Shown here piece after piece: positions 45,613 to 56,200 of a stretch of 64,000 bases of DNA. Both the position numbers and the translations under genes were made by a program. The notes under the pieces are model-generated. The model did no database searches and had not been told where the DNA came from. It was given only the letters and a program-made list of their open reading frames with translations. Source of the DNA: CAIKZZ01 sp037443765 (GTDB lineage Bacteria > Pseudomonadota > Gammaproteobacteria > Steroidobacterales > Steroidobacteraceae); NCBI GenBank assembly GCA_037443765.1, contig JBBINS010000001.1, forward strand, positions 124,001 through 188,000, read 5' to 3'. Each line of letters opens with the position of its first letter. Position 1 is the first letter of the stretch.

Positions 45613-46980
45613 ATGGACCAGTCTGGCCGCTACGTGGATTTTGGCGTTCGCGAGGAAGACTTAATCGCGCAGGGTGAGCATGTCCTGGCGGCGTACATCC
45701 TCAAGCCGAAGGACGGCCACGACTTCGTGGCGACGTGCGCGCATTTCGCCGCCGAGAGCTCGACGGGAACGAACGTCGAGGTGAGTACGACCGATACCTT
45801 CACGAAGTCGGTGGACGCTCTCGTGTACGCGGCGGAGCCGGCGACCGGGCTCATGAAGATTGCCTACCCGGTCGCGCTGTTCGACCGGAATATCACCGAT
45901 GGTCGCGCAATGATCTGCTCGTTCCTGACACTGGCGGTCGGCAACAACCAGGGCATGGGCGACGTCGAGTACGCCAAGCTGCAAGACTTCTACGTGCCGC
46001 CCGCCTACCTGCAGCTGTTCGACGGCCCGAGTTCCGGAATCAGCGACCTGTGGCGTGCGCTCGGCCGACCGGTCGTGGACGGCGGGCTGATCGTCGGCAC
46101 GATCATCAAACCCAAGCTCGGCTTGCGCCCGGAACCATTTGCGCGAGCGGCATACGACTTCTGGCTGGGCGGCGACTTCATCAAGAACGACGAGCCGCAG
46201 GGCAATCAGACCTTCGCGCCGCTGCGGGCGACGATTCCGCTGGTCGCCGATGCGATGCGGCGTGCCCAGGACGCGACGGGTCAGGCAAAGCTGCTTTCCG
46301 CCAATATCACCGCCGACGACCCCTTCGAGATCATCGCCCGGGGTGAGTTCATTCTCGAGACGTTTGCCGAGAACGCTCACCACGTCGCGTTCCTGGTCGA
46401 TGGCTACGTTGCGGGCCCCGCGGCGATAACCGCCGCTCGCCGTCGTTTTCCAAGCCAGTTCCTCCATTACCACCGAGCCGGGCATGGTGCGGTCACGAGC
46501 CCCCAGAGCCGGCGCGGCTACACGTCGCTGGTGCTGTGCAAGATGGCCCGCCTGCAGGGCGCGTCCGGCATCCATACCGGCACGATGAGCTTTGGGAAGA
46601 TGGAGGGCGAACGGGACGACCGCGCGATCGCCTACATGCTGGAAAGCGACCTGGCGGATGGCCCGTACTACCGCCAGCCATGGCTCGGCATGAAGCCGAC
46701 GGCGCCCATCATCTCCGGCGGCATGAACGCGCTGCGGATGCCCGCGTTCTTCGCGAACCTCGGCCACGGCAACGTCATCCTGACTGCCGGTGGTGGCTGC
46801 TACGGCCACGCCGATGGTCCCGCGGCCGGCGCCCGCTCCCTCCGCCAAGCCTACGAATGCTGGAAGGAGGGCGCCGACCCCGTCGAGTGGGCCAAGAGTC
46901 ACGGCGAGTTCGCCCGCGCGTTTGAGTCATTCCCGGAAGACGCCAAGGTGCTCTACCAGCAGCGCCGCAGCGCGGCCTGA
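45613..46980 (+). CDS. cbbM: Form II RuBisCO (CbbM)
   Basis: Ribulose-1,5-bisphosphate carboxylase, form II, 455 residues. Catalytic K166 and K168 (GTIIKPKLG), carbamylated K191 and magnesium ligands D193/E194 (FIKNDEPQGNQ) fall at the numbers I recall for the Rhodospirillum enzyme. HYHRAGHGA supplies the active-site His, GTMSFGKMEG is loop 6 with its lysine, and ISGGMNALRMP lies near the C-terminus. Form II enzymes favour high CO2 and low O2. A good GAGAAGGGGA ribosome site precedes the ATG. First gene of the Calvin operon; no small subunit, carboxysome gene or CbbQO activase is present here. Confidence 0.98.
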   Translation: MDQSGRYVDFGVREEDLIAQGEHVLAAYILKPKDGHDFVATCAHFAAESSTGTNVEVSTTDTFTKSVDALVYAAEPATGLMKIAYPVALFDRNITDGRAMICSFLTLAVGNNQGMGDVEYAKLQDFYVPPAYLQLFDGPSSGISDLWRALGRPVVDGGLIVGTIIKPKLGLRPEPFARAAYDFWLGGDFIKNDEPQGNQTFAPLRATIPLVADAMRRAQDATGQAKLLSANITADDPFEIIARGEFILETFAENAHHVAFLVDGYVAGPAAITAARRRFPSQFLHYHRAGHGAVTSPQSRRGYTSLVLCKMARLQGASGIHTGTMSFGKMEGERDDRAIAYMLESDLADGPYYRQPWLGMKPTAPIISGGMNALRMPAFFANLGHGNVILTAGGGCYGHADGPAAGARSLRQAYECWKEGADPVEWAKSHGEFARAFESFPEDAKVLYQQRRSAA

Positions 46981-47013
46981 GCGCAGGGCGACCACGCCTG
47001 AGCACGGAAACAG

Positions 47014-47031
47014 GGCATTCGGCGGGATGCC
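47014..47031 (+). other. Small hairpin in the cbbM-cbbF gap
   Basis: GGCAT and ATGCC arms with an 8-base loop in the 72-base gap after cbbM. It could act as a partial terminator or mRNA 3' stabiliser, allowing more RuBisCO than downstream enzymes. The evidence is structural only. Confidence 0.3.
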
Positions 47032-47052
47032 GGACCCGGAGGAGAGATTGCC

Positions 47053-48132
47053 ATGCACCTCGGACGGACGACACTGTCGAAGTTCCTTATCCAGCAGCTG
47101 AGCGGCGATGCGGGCGCCAACGATCTCGGCGCGCTGCTCGTGGATGTGGCGGCGGCCGTGAAGGCGATTTCGGCGATGACCGCCAAAGGTGCGTTAGGCG
47201 CTGCGCTCGGCAACCTCGACGCCCGCAACGTGCACGGCGAGACACAGACGAAGCTTGATATGTTGGCGAACGATGTGTTGCTGCGCAGCTGCGAGTGGGG
47301 CGGGCTCGTCGCCGGCATGGCCTCCGAGGAACTCGACGAGCCGTACCCGGTGCCCGCGGTCTACACACGCGGCAAATACCTGCTCGTGTTCGATCCCTTG
47401 GATGGGTCGTCGAACGCCGACGTCAACGCGTCGGTGGGAACGATCTTCTCGGTACTTCGCCACGAGAGTCCCGAGCCGCCGGCCACGGCCGATTTCCTGA
47501 AGCCAGGCCGCGAGCAGGTGGCCGCCGGCTATGCCATCTACGGCCCGGCGACGATGCTGGTCCTGACCGTCGGCAAGGGCACTCACGGCTTCACGCTCGA
47601 CCGGGAGATCGGCAACTTCATCCTGACGCACCCCAAACTACAGATTCCGTGCGACACGAGCGAGTTCGCGATCAACACGAGCAACGCGCGCTTCTGGGAG
47701 CCCCCGGTGCACCGTTACGTGGCGGAGTGCCAGGAGGGAAGGAGCGGCGAGCGCGGGCGCGACTTCAACATGCGCTGGATCGCATCGATGGTGGCCGAGG
47801 TGCACCGGATTCTGGTACGCGGCGGCGTGTTCATGTACCCGAGGGACACGAAGGACCCCGGCAAGCCGGGCCGGCTGCGTCTCATGTACGAGGCGAACCC
47901 GATCGCCTTTCTGGTCCACCAGGCGGGTGGCCTCGCGACGACCGGCCGGGTGCGCCTGCTCGATGTCGTCCCAACCTCCCTGCACCAGCGGATCCCGGTC
48001 ATCCTCGGATCGCGCGGCGAGGTGGAGCGGCTCGAGCGATACCACGCCGAGTTCGACAGCGGGACCGACCGGCCATTCTCCTCGCCGCTCTTCAACGAGC
48101 GGTCCCTTTATCGGCCCGACGCCAGGAGCTGA
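47053..48132 (+). CDS. cbbF: Fructose-1,6-bisphosphatase class I (CbbF)
   Basis: 359-residue class I fructose bisphosphatase, which in the Calvin cycle may also act on sedoheptulose bisphosphate. The metal-site motif FDPLDGSSNADVNASVGTIF is near residues 112-131 (FDPLDGSSNADVN), with ASEELDEPYPV upstream and the substrate loop KLRLMYEANPIAFLVHQAGG-type segment (RLMYEANPIAFLVHQAGG). It follows cbbM after 72 bp with an AGGAGAG ribosome site and precedes cbbP by 8 bp. Confidence 0.97.
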   Translation: MHLGRTTLSKFLIQQLSGDAGANDLGALLVDVAAAVKAISAMTAKGALGAALGNLDARNVHGETQTKLDMLANDVLLRSCEWGGLVAGMASEELDEPYPVPAVYTRGKYLLVFDPLDGSSNADVNASVGTIFSVLRHESPEPPATADFLKPGREQVAAGYAIYGPATMLVLTVGKGTHGFTLDREIGNFILTHPKLQIPCDTSEFAINTSNARFWEPPVHRYVAECQEGRSGERGRDFNMRWIASMVAEVHRILVRGGVFMYPRDTKDPGKPGRLRLMYEANPIAFLVHQAGGLATTGRVRLLDVVPTSLHQRIPVILGSRGEVERLERYHAEFDSGTDRPFSSPLFNERSLYRPDARS

Positions 48133-48140
48133 GGTACACC

Positions 48141-49028
48141 ATGTCGATCAAGCACCCCATCATTGCCGTGACCGGATCGTCAGGCGCAGGCACGACGACC
48201 GTGATGAAGAGCTTTGCGCACATCTTCCGGCGCGACGGCATCCAGACGCAGGTGATCGAAGGCGATTCGTTCCATCGCTACGACCGAGTCGAGATGCGCG
48301 AACGTGTCCGTGCCGCGGACCACGGGGAAGGCCCTCAGATCAGTCACTTCGGGCCGGAATCGAACCTGCTCGCCGACCTCGCGGCCACCTTCGCCGAGTA
48401 CGGCGCGACCGGCCATGGCAAGGTGCGGCGCTACATCCACGACGAGTCGGAGGCGAAGGAACTCGGTGGCCCGCCGGGGACGTTCACCGCCTGGCAGCCG
48501 ATGCTCGAGCACAGCGACCTCCTCTTTTATGAGGGCCTGCACGGTGGCTACGTCGGGCCCGACGCCGACGTGGCGCGCCACGTCGATCTGCTGGTGGGAG
48601 TCGTGCCGATCATCAACCTCGAGTGGATACAGAAGCTGCACCGCGACAAAACACTGCGCGGCTACAGCGAGCACGCCGTGATCGAGACGATCCTGCGCCG
48701 GATGCCCGACTACGTGCATCACATTTGCCCCCAGTTCAGCCGCACGCACGTCAACTTCCAGCGTGTCCCCACGGTCGATACGAGCAATCCGTTCGTCGCC
48801 AAGGACATCCCGATGGCCGACGAGTCGATGGTCGTCATCCGCTTCGCCGATCCGAAGGGGATCGACTTCCCCTATCTGCTGTCGATGCTGCACGACTCCT
48901 GGATGACGAGACCCAACAACATCGTCGTACCGGGCGGCAAGATGGGGCTCGCGATGCAGCTCATCTTCACGCCGATGATCCTGCGCCTGATCGATCAGAA
49001 GAAGCGTGCGATGCGCACGGCCGCGTGA
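48141..49028 (+). CDS. cbbP: Phosphoribulokinase (CbbP)
   Basis: 295-residue bacterial-type phosphoribulokinase, which makes ribulose-1,5-bisphosphate for RuBisCO. P-loop GSSGAGTTTV at about 12-21, VIEGDSFHRYDR with the catalytic Asp, the FGPESNLLADL segment, and LLFYEGLHGGYVG near 133-145. Length matches the class I enzymes, which are allosterically activated by NADH. ATG at 48141 gives the normal N-terminus MSIKHPIIAVTG. It lies between cbbF and cbbA. Confidence 0.97.
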   Translation: MSIKHPIIAVTGSSGAGTTTVMKSFAHIFRRDGIQTQVIEGDSFHRYDRVEMRERVRAADHGEGPQISHFGPESNLLADLAATFAEYGATGHGKVRRYIHDESEAKELGGPPGTFTAWQPMLEHSDLLFYEGLHGGYVGPDADVARHVDLLVGVVPIINLEWIQKLHRDKTLRGYSEHAVIETILRRMPDYVHHICPQFSRTHVNFQRVPTVDTSNPFVAKDIPMADESMVVIRFADPKGIDFPYLLSMLHDSWMTRPNNIVVPGGKMGLAMQLIFTPMILRLIDQKKRAMRTAA

Positions 49029-49095
49029 CACTGGATCCGGCCGCCGCGCAAGCAACGTCGCCGGATCGTCGCTCAACGTCCCAACAGGAAATGCC

Positions 49096-50133
49096 ATGGC
49101 CCTCGTCGCCCTTCGCCAGCTGCTCGACCATGCAGCCGAATACAGATACGCCGTCCCGGCTTTCAATATCAATAACCTCGAGCAGGTGCACGCGATCATG
49201 CAGGCAGCGCAGGATACCCGCAGTCCCGTGATCCTGCAGGCCTCCGCCGGGGCGCGGAAGTACGCGGGCGAGCCCTATCTGCGCCACCTCGTGCTCGCAG
49301 CGGTCGAGGCGCACCCCGACATTCCGATCGCCCTGCATCAGGACCACGGCGCTTCGCCGACGGTGTGCCAGCAGTCGATTCGTTCGGGATTCACGAGCGT
49401 TATGATGGACGGCTCGCTCCGCGAGGACGCGAAGACTCCCGCTGACTACGACTACAACGTCGCGATTACGCGGCGGGTGTGCGAACTCGCGCATGCTGTC
49501 GGCGTTTCGGTCGAAGGTGAACTCGGATGTCTCGGCTCCCTGGAGACCGGCCGGGCCGGTGAGGAGGACGGCGTCGGTGCGGAGGGCGCTCTTGGCCGCG
49601 AGATGTTGTTGACCGACCCGCAGCAAGCGAGGGATTTCGTGTCGCAAACGGGAGTTGATGCCCTGGCCATCGCGATCGGCACGAGCCACGGAGCCTACAA
49701 GTTCACGCGCAGGCCGACCGGCGACATTCTGGCCATCGATCGCATCGCGGAGATTCACGCGGCCCTGCCGGACACCCACCTCGTGATGCATGGCTCGTCG
49801 AGCGTCCCGCAGGAGTGGCTCGCCGTGATTCGCGAGTACGGCGGCGACATCAAGGAGACGTATGGCGTGCCGGTCGAGGAGATCCGGCGCGGCATCGAGC
49901 GCGGCGTCAGAAAGGTCAATATCGACACGGATATTCGTCTGGTCATGACGGGAGCAATCCGAAAGGCCCTTGCCGAGAACCGGAGCGAGTTCGATCCCCG
50001 TAAGGCGCTGATCGCCGCGACGAAGGCGGCGCGAGCGCTGTGCAAACTTCGGTTTGAGGCCTTCGGGAGCGCCGGGAACGCAGACCGCATCAAGCCGGTC
50101 GCGCTGGAATCCATGGCGCTGCGTTATCACTGA
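49096..50133 (+). CDS. cbbA: Fructose-bisphosphate aldolase class II, Calvin subtype (CbbA)
   Basis: 345-residue zinc-dependent aldolase. The zinc and catalytic segment ALHQDHGAS is at about 78-86, with VEGELGCLGSLETG holding a metal-contact Glu, AIAIGTSHGAYKF, HGSSSVPQEW and the RKVNIDTDIRL loop near the phosphate site. This subtype is the one found in cbb operons. It ends the visible operon; transketolase, phosphoglycerate kinase, GAPDH and pentose epimerase genes are not here and must be supplied elsewhere. Confidence 0.97.
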   Translation: MALVALRQLLDHAAEYRYAVPAFNINNLEQVHAIMQAAQDTRSPVILQASAGARKYAGEPYLRHLVLAAVEAHPDIPIALHQDHGASPTVCQQSIRSGFTSVMMDGSLREDAKTPADYDYNVAITRRVCELAHAVGVSVEGELGCLGSLETGRAGEEDGVGAEGALGREMLLTDPQQARDFVSQTGVDALAIAIGTSHGAYKFTRRPTGDILAIDRIAEIHAALPDTHLVMHGSSSVPQEWLAVIREYGGDIKETYGVPVEEIRRGIERGVRKVNIDTDIRLVMTGAIRKALAENRSEFDPRKALIAATKAARALCKLRFEAFGSAGNADRIKPVALESMALRYH

Positions 50134-50664
50134 CGCCACCAGAACGACCGATCACGCGCCGGCGCCACGCCGAAGGAGGTCAGCGGACTCAGTGCGCCGG
50201 CTCTGTCGACCGCCCGTCGTGGTGCAAGCCCCGCCCATAGCCGGGGCGCGGGCTGCGGCGCGGAGCCCGTCGGTCGGGAGACCTGCTCGCGCTGACGGAC
50301 GGACGGCGGATGAGGTTTTCGCGCGTCGGTCCGAGAGATTGCCGACCGCTCGCTCGCGGATCTCGGCGCAGCGGCGTCGAATGCGACGCATAGTTATCCG
50401 AACGGGGTCCGCCTTCACCTGCCGATGGAAGGCCGCTGCCGTGGACCAGCGACGCGGATCACGGCGCCCGAGTCCGAGGTGTCGCAGCAGCTCAGCCGCA
50501 AGCCAGGCTTACCACAGGTCGAGCGGTACCAAGTCATACAGTAGCGCGGACCGCAGGGCTCGAAGCTGCGAGCTACCCCTCCCAAGCAGGAAAAGTAGCG
50601 ACGTCCCGAGGTCTGGCTGCACGCTGCCCAGCGCCGTACCGTGGGAGCTAGCGATTCCAGTAAA
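50134..50664. other. Non-coding gap between cbbA and the converging tolC-like gene
   Basis: 531 bases between convergent operons. No frame shows a recognisable protein. A possible hairpin with 6-bp arms (GCCCCG/CGGGGC) lies at 50228-50247 and might end the cbb operon, although without a T-run. It may also be the remnant of lost sequence; I see nothing that identifies it. Confidence 0.5.
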
Positions 50665-51972
50665 TCAGCGCACCCCAGTGGCGTGTCGAAGCTGATATCG
50701 CGCCAGCTGCAGATCGTAGCGGGCATTGTCGCGGTTCGTGAGCGCGCCGATCCGGAGCGATTCCGCGTCCAGCACCTGAGTGTTGGTGCCCAACCCGCTC
50801 CCATAGAGCTCGCGAGCCATCCGCAGATTCTCCTCGGCCTCGGCAACGGCCTCGGCGGTCACCGCGATTCGAGCGGTTGCTTCTTCGAGATTCAGCGTCG
50901 CCGACTCGACCTCCAGCGCGATTAGGGACTTAGCATCTTCGAGTTGGCGCGCCGCGGCGCGGGCGCGATGCTTCAACGCACCGGCGCGTGCATCCGTCTG
51001 GCCGCTGTCGAACAATCTCCACTCAAAGCCGATGCCGACCATCGCGACGTTCTGCCGGTCAAGAATCTGGTTGTCGAAATGGTCGTACCCGGCGCGCAGC
51101 TGCAGCTGCGGCCAGCGCTCGGCGCGGACGGCTCCCGCAGCCTGCTCCAGCGACGTGCGCGTCGCCTCGAGCGCCTCCAGCTCGGGGCGGCGCTGTAGTG
51201 CCATGGCGGTCAGGCTGCCGGATTCGCGGCCGGCGGCGGCGCCTACTGGGCCCGGTTCGCCCGGCTCTTCCAGATCTGGCACCCGGTCAAGCGGCTGGCC
51301 GACGCGGCGATTATAAGCGGCCGTGGCCAGCCGCACCCGGTTCGCGGAGCGGAGTCGCTGCTGGTGGGCGTTGGCGAGCGCGACCTGGGCCGCCAGCAGG
51401 TCACTATGCGGAACGGCTTCCTTTTCGTACATCACGCGAACGGCGCCGGCGTGGGCCTCCAGTGACTTGGCATTGGACTCGGCCACCGCCAGCGCGCTTC
51501 GCGCGCGCAGAACGCCGAGATATGCTTCGACCACCGCCAGTTCCAGATCGGACCCGGCCCGCTGTGCTTGCGCGGCCGAGGCTCGCGCCTCGTCCGTCGC
51601 CGAGCCGATCGCACTGGACAATCGACCGGCGGTCCACAGCGGTACCGCGACTTCGGCGCTGGCCAGTCCCACGACATCGTTCTTCCAGATCTTCGGCGAG
51701 CGGAATTCTCCCGCCGGGGTCGCCATGTCCAGCGCCGGCGACTGGTCGAGCTGGCTGTAACTGCCGGTCACCTTCAGAACCGGCCAGCGCTGTCGTTCCG
51801 CCGCCAACTGCGCAGCGTCCGCCGCTGCGGATTCGCTCTGCGCGGCTGCCAGGGAGGAGTCCGCCTGTCGCGCCATGCGCCAAGCGTCCGCGATGTTCTC
51901 CGCGATCGCCCCCTTCGGCACGGCCGCGAAAATCAGTACGAAGAACGCTGAAATCAGGGACGCATGGCGCAT
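50665..51972 (-). CDS. TolC-family outer-membrane efflux channel
   Basis: 435-residue outer-membrane factor. It has a signal peptide (about 1-25, ending KGAIAE) and two long helical repeats with AQSESAAADAAQLAAERQRWPVLKVTGSYS in the first (ERQRWPVLKVTGSY) and ERWPQLQLRAGYDHF in the second, the family's duplicated pattern. I chose ATG at 51972 (MRHASLISAFF), preceded by AAAGG, over a longer frame that overlaps sqr. It is the last gene of the operon with sqr and the RND pump and should supply the outer-membrane exit duct. Confidence 0.9.
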   Translation of the reverse strand: MRHASLISAFFVLIFAAVPKGAIAENIADAWRMARQADSSLAAAQSESAAADAAQLAAERQRWPVLKVTGSYSQLDQSPALDMATPAGEFRSPKIWKNDVVGLASAEVAVPLWTAGRLSSAIGSATDEARASAAQAQRAGSDLELAVVEAYLGVLRARSALAVAESNAKSLEAHAGAVRVMYEKEAVPHSDLLAAQVALANAHQQRLRSANRVRLATAAYNRRVGQPLDRVPDLEEPGEPGPVGAAAGRESGSLTAMALQRRPELEALEATRTSLEQAAGAVRAERWPQLQLRAGYDHFDNQILDRQNVAMVGIGFEWRLFDSGQTDARAGALKHRARAAARQLEDAKSLIALEVESATLNLEEATARIAVTAEAVAEAEENLRMARELYGSGLGTNTQVLDAESLRIGALTNRDNARYDLQLARYQLRHATGVR

Positions 51973-51998
51973 GCTGGCACCTTTGCTTTCGCGATCAG

Positions 51999-53282
51999 TC
52001 AGTGGCCGGCTTTGTCCTTGAGGGACACGATGCCGAGAGCCTTCAGGACGTAGGTCTCGTACACGGGCGTCAACGACCCCGTCCTGACCTTGCGCATGAA
52101 GTACTTCTCGAACGCGATCTTCGCGATGTGCACCCACTTGCCCTGCTTAGACCAGGTGACATTGCGCGGCGGAATCTGTGGCAGCGCGACGAAGGCCGCT
52201 CCGGTGTCGCCGAAGTCGGCAAGGCAGATTGCGTTCCATGTCGCCTCTGCATCGGCGGGTCTGCCGGCGATCGCGGCAGCGATATTGTGGGCGGTCGCCG
52301 AAACCATCGACTCGATCATGTAACCGGTCTTCGGCGCGCCCGTCGGAACCGGGGTCGCCTCGACAGGGGGGATCGCTATGCAGACGCCGACGGAGAAAAT
52401 GTTGCCGTACTTCGGGCTGCGCTGATGCTTGTCGACGATGACGAAGCCGCGCGGGTTGCAGAGTCCCGCCACTGCGGCGACGGCGTCGACGCCCTTGAAC
52501 GCCGGAATGATCATGCTGAACGCAAACGGTAGTTTGTGCTCCTTCTTGAGCGCGCCGGCATCGTCGAGTTCCTGCACCGTCATTTCGTTCGAAGTGACGC
52601 CGGTAATCTTCGAATTGGCCACCCATTTGATGTGCCGTTCGCGTAGCTCCGACTCCATCAGGCCCTTGCTGTCGCCGACGCCGCCGAGACCCATGTGGCC
52701 GATGTACGGCTCGCTCGTGACATACGTCATCGGCACTCGATCGCGGATTTTGCGTTTGCGGAGATCGGCGTCGATGATCATCGCCGTCTCGTAGGCCGGC
52801 CCGAAGCAGCTCGCGCCCTGCGCAGCGCCAACGATGATCGGTCCCGGATTCTTGAGAAACTCCTGGTACCGCTCCCAGGCGCGCACCGCGTGTTCGTGGG
52901 TGCAGACCGACTGCGTCCCGCCGTCAGGGCCGAGGCCCGGAATCTCGTCGAAAGCGAGGCGGGGCCCCGTCGCGATGACCAGATAGTCATAACTAACGTC
53001 ACGGCCACTAGTGAGCGTCAGAATCGACTTGTCAGCGTCAATGGTCTTCACGGGCTCCGAGACCCATTCGACGCCCTTTGTTTCGAGCGGATCCTTCATT
53101 TCGACTCGAGTCTGCTCGACGGTGCGCCAGCCGACGGCGACCCACGGGTTCGAAGGCGTGAATTCGAAATGAGGCCGGGCGCCGATCAGCGTGACGCGGT
53201 GGTCCTTGGATAGGAGCTTGCGAATCTCGAATGCGGCCGGGATACCCCCGAGTCCGGCGCCGACGACGACGACGTGAGCCAT
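51999..53282 (-). CDS. sqr: Sulfide:quinone oxidoreductase
   Basis: 427-residue peripheral inner-membrane flavoprotein that oxidises sulfide to sulfane sulfur or polysulfide and reduces quinone. FAD motif VVVGAGLGGIPAA at about 5-17. The redox cysteines expected for the family are all present: C127 (SVCTHEHA), C159 (GASCFGPAYE) and C353 (TWNAICLADFGD). Segments such as SEPYIGHMGLGGVGDSKG and PVPTGAPKTGYMIESMV match the Acidithiobacillus-type enzyme closely. Oddly, it is embedded between the RND pump gene (11 bp gap) and the outer-membrane channel gene (26 bp gap). Confidence 0.95.
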   Translation of the reverse strand: MAHVVVVGAGLGGIPAAFEIRKLLSKDHRVTLIGARPHFEFTPSNPWVAVGWRTVEQTRVEMKDPLETKGVEWVSEPVKTIDADKSILTLTSGRDVSYDYLVIATGPRLAFDEIPGLGPDGGTQSVCTHEHAVRAWERYQEFLKNPGPIIVGAAQGASCFGPAYETAMIIDADLRKRKIRDRVPMTYVTSEPYIGHMGLGGVGDSKGLMESELRERHIKWVANSKITGVTSNEMTVQELDDAGALKKEHKLPFAFSMIIPAFKGVDAVAAVAGLCNPRGFVIVDKHQRSPKYGNIFSVGVCIAIPPVEATPVPTGAPKTGYMIESMVSATAHNIAAAIAGRPADAEATWNAICLADFGDTGAAFVALPQIPPRNVTWSKQGKWVHIAKIAFEKYFMRKVRTGSLTPVYETYVLKALGIVSLKDKAGH

Positions 53283-53293
53283 GTGAACCCCCT

Positions 53294-56200
53294 CTATGCG
53301 CCGGCCTGGGCGGCGCGTGTGCGTGTGATGTAGCCGTAATAGAGAACCGGAATCAGCAGCAGCGTAAGCACTGTCGACACGAGAATTCCGAAGATCAGCG
53401 AAATCGCGAGACCGTTGAAGATTGGATCATCGAGGATGAAGAAAGCCCCAGTCATGGCGGCGAGCGCCGTCAGCGCGATCGGCCGGGCGCGGATCGCCGC
53501 AGCGCCGACGACCGCGTCAGCGAGCGGGCGTTCCGCCGCGATCTCGCTGTTGATGAAATCCACCAGCAGGATGGAGTTTCGGACGATGATGCCGGCGAGG
53601 GCGATCATGCCGATCATGGACGTCGCCGTGAATTGGGCACCGAGGAGTGCGTGACCCGGCATCACGCCGATGATCGTCAGCGGGATCGGCGCCATGATGA
53701 TGAGTGGCACAGCGTAGGACCGGAACTGGGCGACCACCAGCAGATAGATCAGCACGAGACCGACCGAGTAGGCGAGCCCCATGTCGCGGAAGGTCTCGTA
53801 GGTAATGGTCCATTCGCCGTCCCACTTGACGCTGAACTCATCCGGCCGATCGGGTGCGCCGACGAAACGCTGGGTGACGGGCATGCCGGCGGGCGGATGC
53901 CGGTTGATCTCGCCGACGATCCGGAACATGCCATAGAGCGGGCTGTCGAGGCGCCCGGCCATGTCGCCCGTGACGAACGTCACGGGTAGAAGGTCTTTGT
54001 GGTAGATCGTGCCGTCCCACGGGCGCCGGGTAACGCTCGTGACCTCGGAAATCGGGACGAGGGCACCACCCTCGGCGCGCACCGGCAAGGAGAGTGCCGG
54101 GTCGAGGGTTTCCTTGTCGGCCGGCGCGAGTTCGAGACGAACGCCGATTGGGTCGCGCTCGAGGCCCGTATGAACGAAAGTCGCCGTCTCGCCGCCGAGG
54201 CCGGCCGCGAGGGTCTCCGCAACGTCCGCCTGAGTGACCCCGAGTACGGCCGCCCGGCTGCGGTCCACCGCAATGACTTCGCGCGTCGCGCCCGGTGCCG
54301 TCAGGGTATCGTCGGTGTCGACGATGTCTTTGGTCGAATCGAACGTCGTCCGCAGGGATCGCGCTATTGCAATCTGACGGTCGCGCTGAGGTCCGTACAC
54401 CTCGGCGACGAGCGGAGCCTGCACCGGTGGCCCCGGCGGCACCTCGACGACCTGAATCGACACCGCCCCGAGGCGCTTGCCTTCGGCGACCAGAGCCGGT
54501 CGTACCGCGAGGGCGATCTCATGGCTCTTGCGGCTGCGCGCATGCTTGTCGACCAGGTTGACCTGCAGGTCGCCCTGGTTTGGGTCGCCGCGCAGGTAGT
54601 ACTGCCGAACGAGTCCATTGAAATTGATCGGTGCGGCCGTGCCGGCGTAGGCCTGCCAGTCGGTGACCTCGGGAATGCGGCGAACGATGTCGGCGAGACC
54701 GTTGAGCACTCGTGCCGTGCGCTCGACCGGCGTACCCTCAGGCATGTTGACGACGACCTGGAACTCAGACTTGTTGTCGAAAGGCAGCATCTTGAGTACG
54801 ACGAGCTGCACGATGACGAGAAGCACCGCGACGCCGATCGCGCCAAGCGTCCACTTATAGAGCTTGTGTCGCTGGCGCTGACCATCAGCGCCCGCAAGAT
54901 AGGGCGTCATCAGCCGCTTGAACAGGCGATGCAGCTTTCCTTCCGCCGCGACCTCTTCGACCTCAAAGTGCTGTCGACTGAAGAGTTTGCGGCAAAGCCA
55001 CGGCGTGAAGATGAGCGCGACGCCGAGCGACAGCACCATGCCCATGCTGGCGTTGATAGGGATCGGGCTCATGTAGGGGCCCATCAGACCCGACACGAAG
55101 GCCATCGGCAGCAGCGCGGCAATCACTGTGAAGGTGGCGAGGATGGTCGGACCGCCGACCTCATCGACCGCCCGAGGGATGACCTCGCCGATCGGTGCCT
55201 TGTCGATCGACAGGTGGCGATGGACATTCTCGACGACGACGATGGCGTCGTCGACGAGGATGCCGATCGAGAAGATCAGCGCGAACAGTGAGACCCGGTT
55301 GATCGTAAAGCCCCAGGCCCACGACGCGAACAGCGTGGCGGCCAGCGTTACGAATACGGCTGCGCCGACGACGATGGCTTCGCGGCGGCCAACCGTCAGC
55401 AGCACGAGGATGACGACGGACGTCGTCGCAAACAGAAGCTTCTCAATGAGCTTCTTGGCCTTGTCGTTGGCAGTGACGCCGTAGTTGCGCGTGACGGTGA
55501 CCTCGACCCCGGCCGGGATGGTCACGCCCTTGAGACTGTCGATGCGCCGGATCAGGTCGGTCGCGACGTCGATTGCATTGCTGCCGGGCTTCTTCGAGAC
55601 AGCCAGCGTGACGGCGGGCGCCTGGTCCACTGCCGGCAAGCCGCGCTCGCTCGCCTTGGGGCCGGTACCGAACCACGCATAGCGCGTCGGAGCCCGAGGG
55701 GCGTCCGTTACTGTGGCGACGTCATCAAGGTAGACGGGCTTCCCGTCGCGCGCGGCGATGATGAGCCCGCCGACGTCGTCGCGACTGGCGAGGAACGAGC
55801 CGGCGTCGACGGGTTCGAGCCGGTCGCCGCCGATCACAGTGCCCGCCTGTCGCACGAGATTCGCCGCCTGCAGCGAGTGGGCGACCTCGGCGACGGTGAG
55901 CCCGGCCCCGGTGAGGCGCGCGGGATTCAGCTCGACGTGGATCATCGGTTCCGTGTCACCGACGATGTCGATGTTGCGCGTTCCCGGGACGCGCTTGATC
56001 TCGCTCTGGATGGCGCGCGCCACTTTTCCGAGCTCGTGCCCGCCGAGCTTGCCGTCGCGACTCCAGAGCGTCAGCGTAACGACCGGCACGTCGTCAATGC
56101 CCTTGGGCTTTACGAGAGGCTGCAGGATCCCGGAACCCGGCGGGCGCCAGTCCTGGTTCGAGTAGACGGCGTTGTAGAGCCGCACGATCGCGTCGTTGCG

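Noticed and set aside
50134..50664. Decayed insertion sequence or lost gene between cbbA and the TolC-like gene
   Set aside because: No transposase-like peptide, terminal repeats or target duplication could be seen.
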